Assembly (NCBI GenBank): GCA_003151665.1
Contig: PLYD01000154.1
Location: 10,569 to 16,453, forward strand
Direction: 5' to 3'
Length of the DNA stretch: 5,885 nucleotides
Origin: Candidatus Dormiibacterota bacterium
Lineage (GTDB): Bacteria > Chloroflexota > Dormibacteria > Dormibacterales > Dormibacteraceae
The notes beneath the pieces were generated by a model. It saw only the letters and a program-made list of their open reading frames with translations, was not told where the DNA came from and did no database searches. The translations under genes and the position numbers were made by a program. This document shows positions 5,761 through 5,885 of the stretch, one piece after another; within the stretch, counting starts at the first letter, position 1; every line of letters starts with the position of its first letter.

Positions 5761-5885
5761 CAGCTGTTCATCTCGACGACCGCGGTGCCAACCGTCGTGC
5801 GGTTGCCATCGGGATCCTCGCCCCAGATCTCGAGCTCGGCATGCAGTCCGGCGACGCTGCTCACGCGTCCGCGGCAGCGGTACGG
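5760..5885 (-). CDS. Probable MaoC-like (hot-dog fold) dehydratase, C-terminal 41 residues
   Basis: Only the last 41 codons are in the window; the gene enters from the right edge. The fragment contains CRGRVSSVAGLHAELEIWGE (4-23), then a short D-G-N-R turn and T-T-V-G-T-A-V-V-E at the end. This is the closing pair of beta strands seen in MaoC-type acyl-CoA hydratases and dehydratases, where G-x-V...(V/A)-x-L-E-(I/V)-W-x-E...T-x-G-x-A is common. Catalytic residues would lie upstream and cannot be checked. If correct, the enzyme would hydrate or dehydrate an acyl-CoA. Its stop overlaps the start of the DUF2269 gene by one base, so the two form one transcription unit. The assignment rests on a short pattern match. 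Confidence 0.55.
   Translation of the reverse strand, partial: PYRCRGRVSSVAGLHAELEIWGEDPDGNRTTVGTAVVEMNS

Overview
The window is gene-dense, GC-rich bacterial DNA that uses GTG and TTG starts as well as ATG. It probably comes from an actinobacterium or a similar high-GC soil lineage. That rests on base composition, start codons and protein style only, so the organism is not identified. No rRNA, tRNA, CRISPR array or mobile element was seen.

Left part (1-934): the start of a lipoprotein substrate-binding protein runs leftwards off the window. It is divergent from a TetR-family regulator on the + strand. The 95 bases between them hold a perfect 24-bp palindrome (199-222), a second perfect 12-bp palindrome right beside it (187-198), and a plausible minus-strand promoter whose -10 box lies inside the larger palindrome. 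This is a classic local repressor/operator layout: the regulator probably controls the binding-protein gene and perhaps itself.

Middle part (962-4473, minus strand, read right to left): a compact livG-livF-livH-livM operon encodes two ATPases and two permeases of the HAAT (branched-chain amino acid type) ABC importer family. With the binding protein at the left edge it makes a full five-component importer. The tetR gene is inserted in opposite orientation between livM and the binding-protein gene, so the receptor and the membrane machinery are separate transcription units. The substrate cannot be read from the sequence; leucine/isoleucine/valine is only the family default.

Right part (4563-5885): a GTG-started multi-pass membrane protein of unrecognised family lies divergent from livG and contains an internally repeated EIFG...P-x-G motif. 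It converges, with only 4 bases between the stop codons, on a DUF2269-type membrane protein. That gene is joined by a TGATG stop/start overlap to the 3' end of a probable MaoC-like (hot-dog fold) dehydratase entering from the right edge.

Nothing here amounts to a clearly new biological system. The items most worth checking are the paired palindromes in the tetR/binding-protein intergenic region and the internally duplicated membrane protein.
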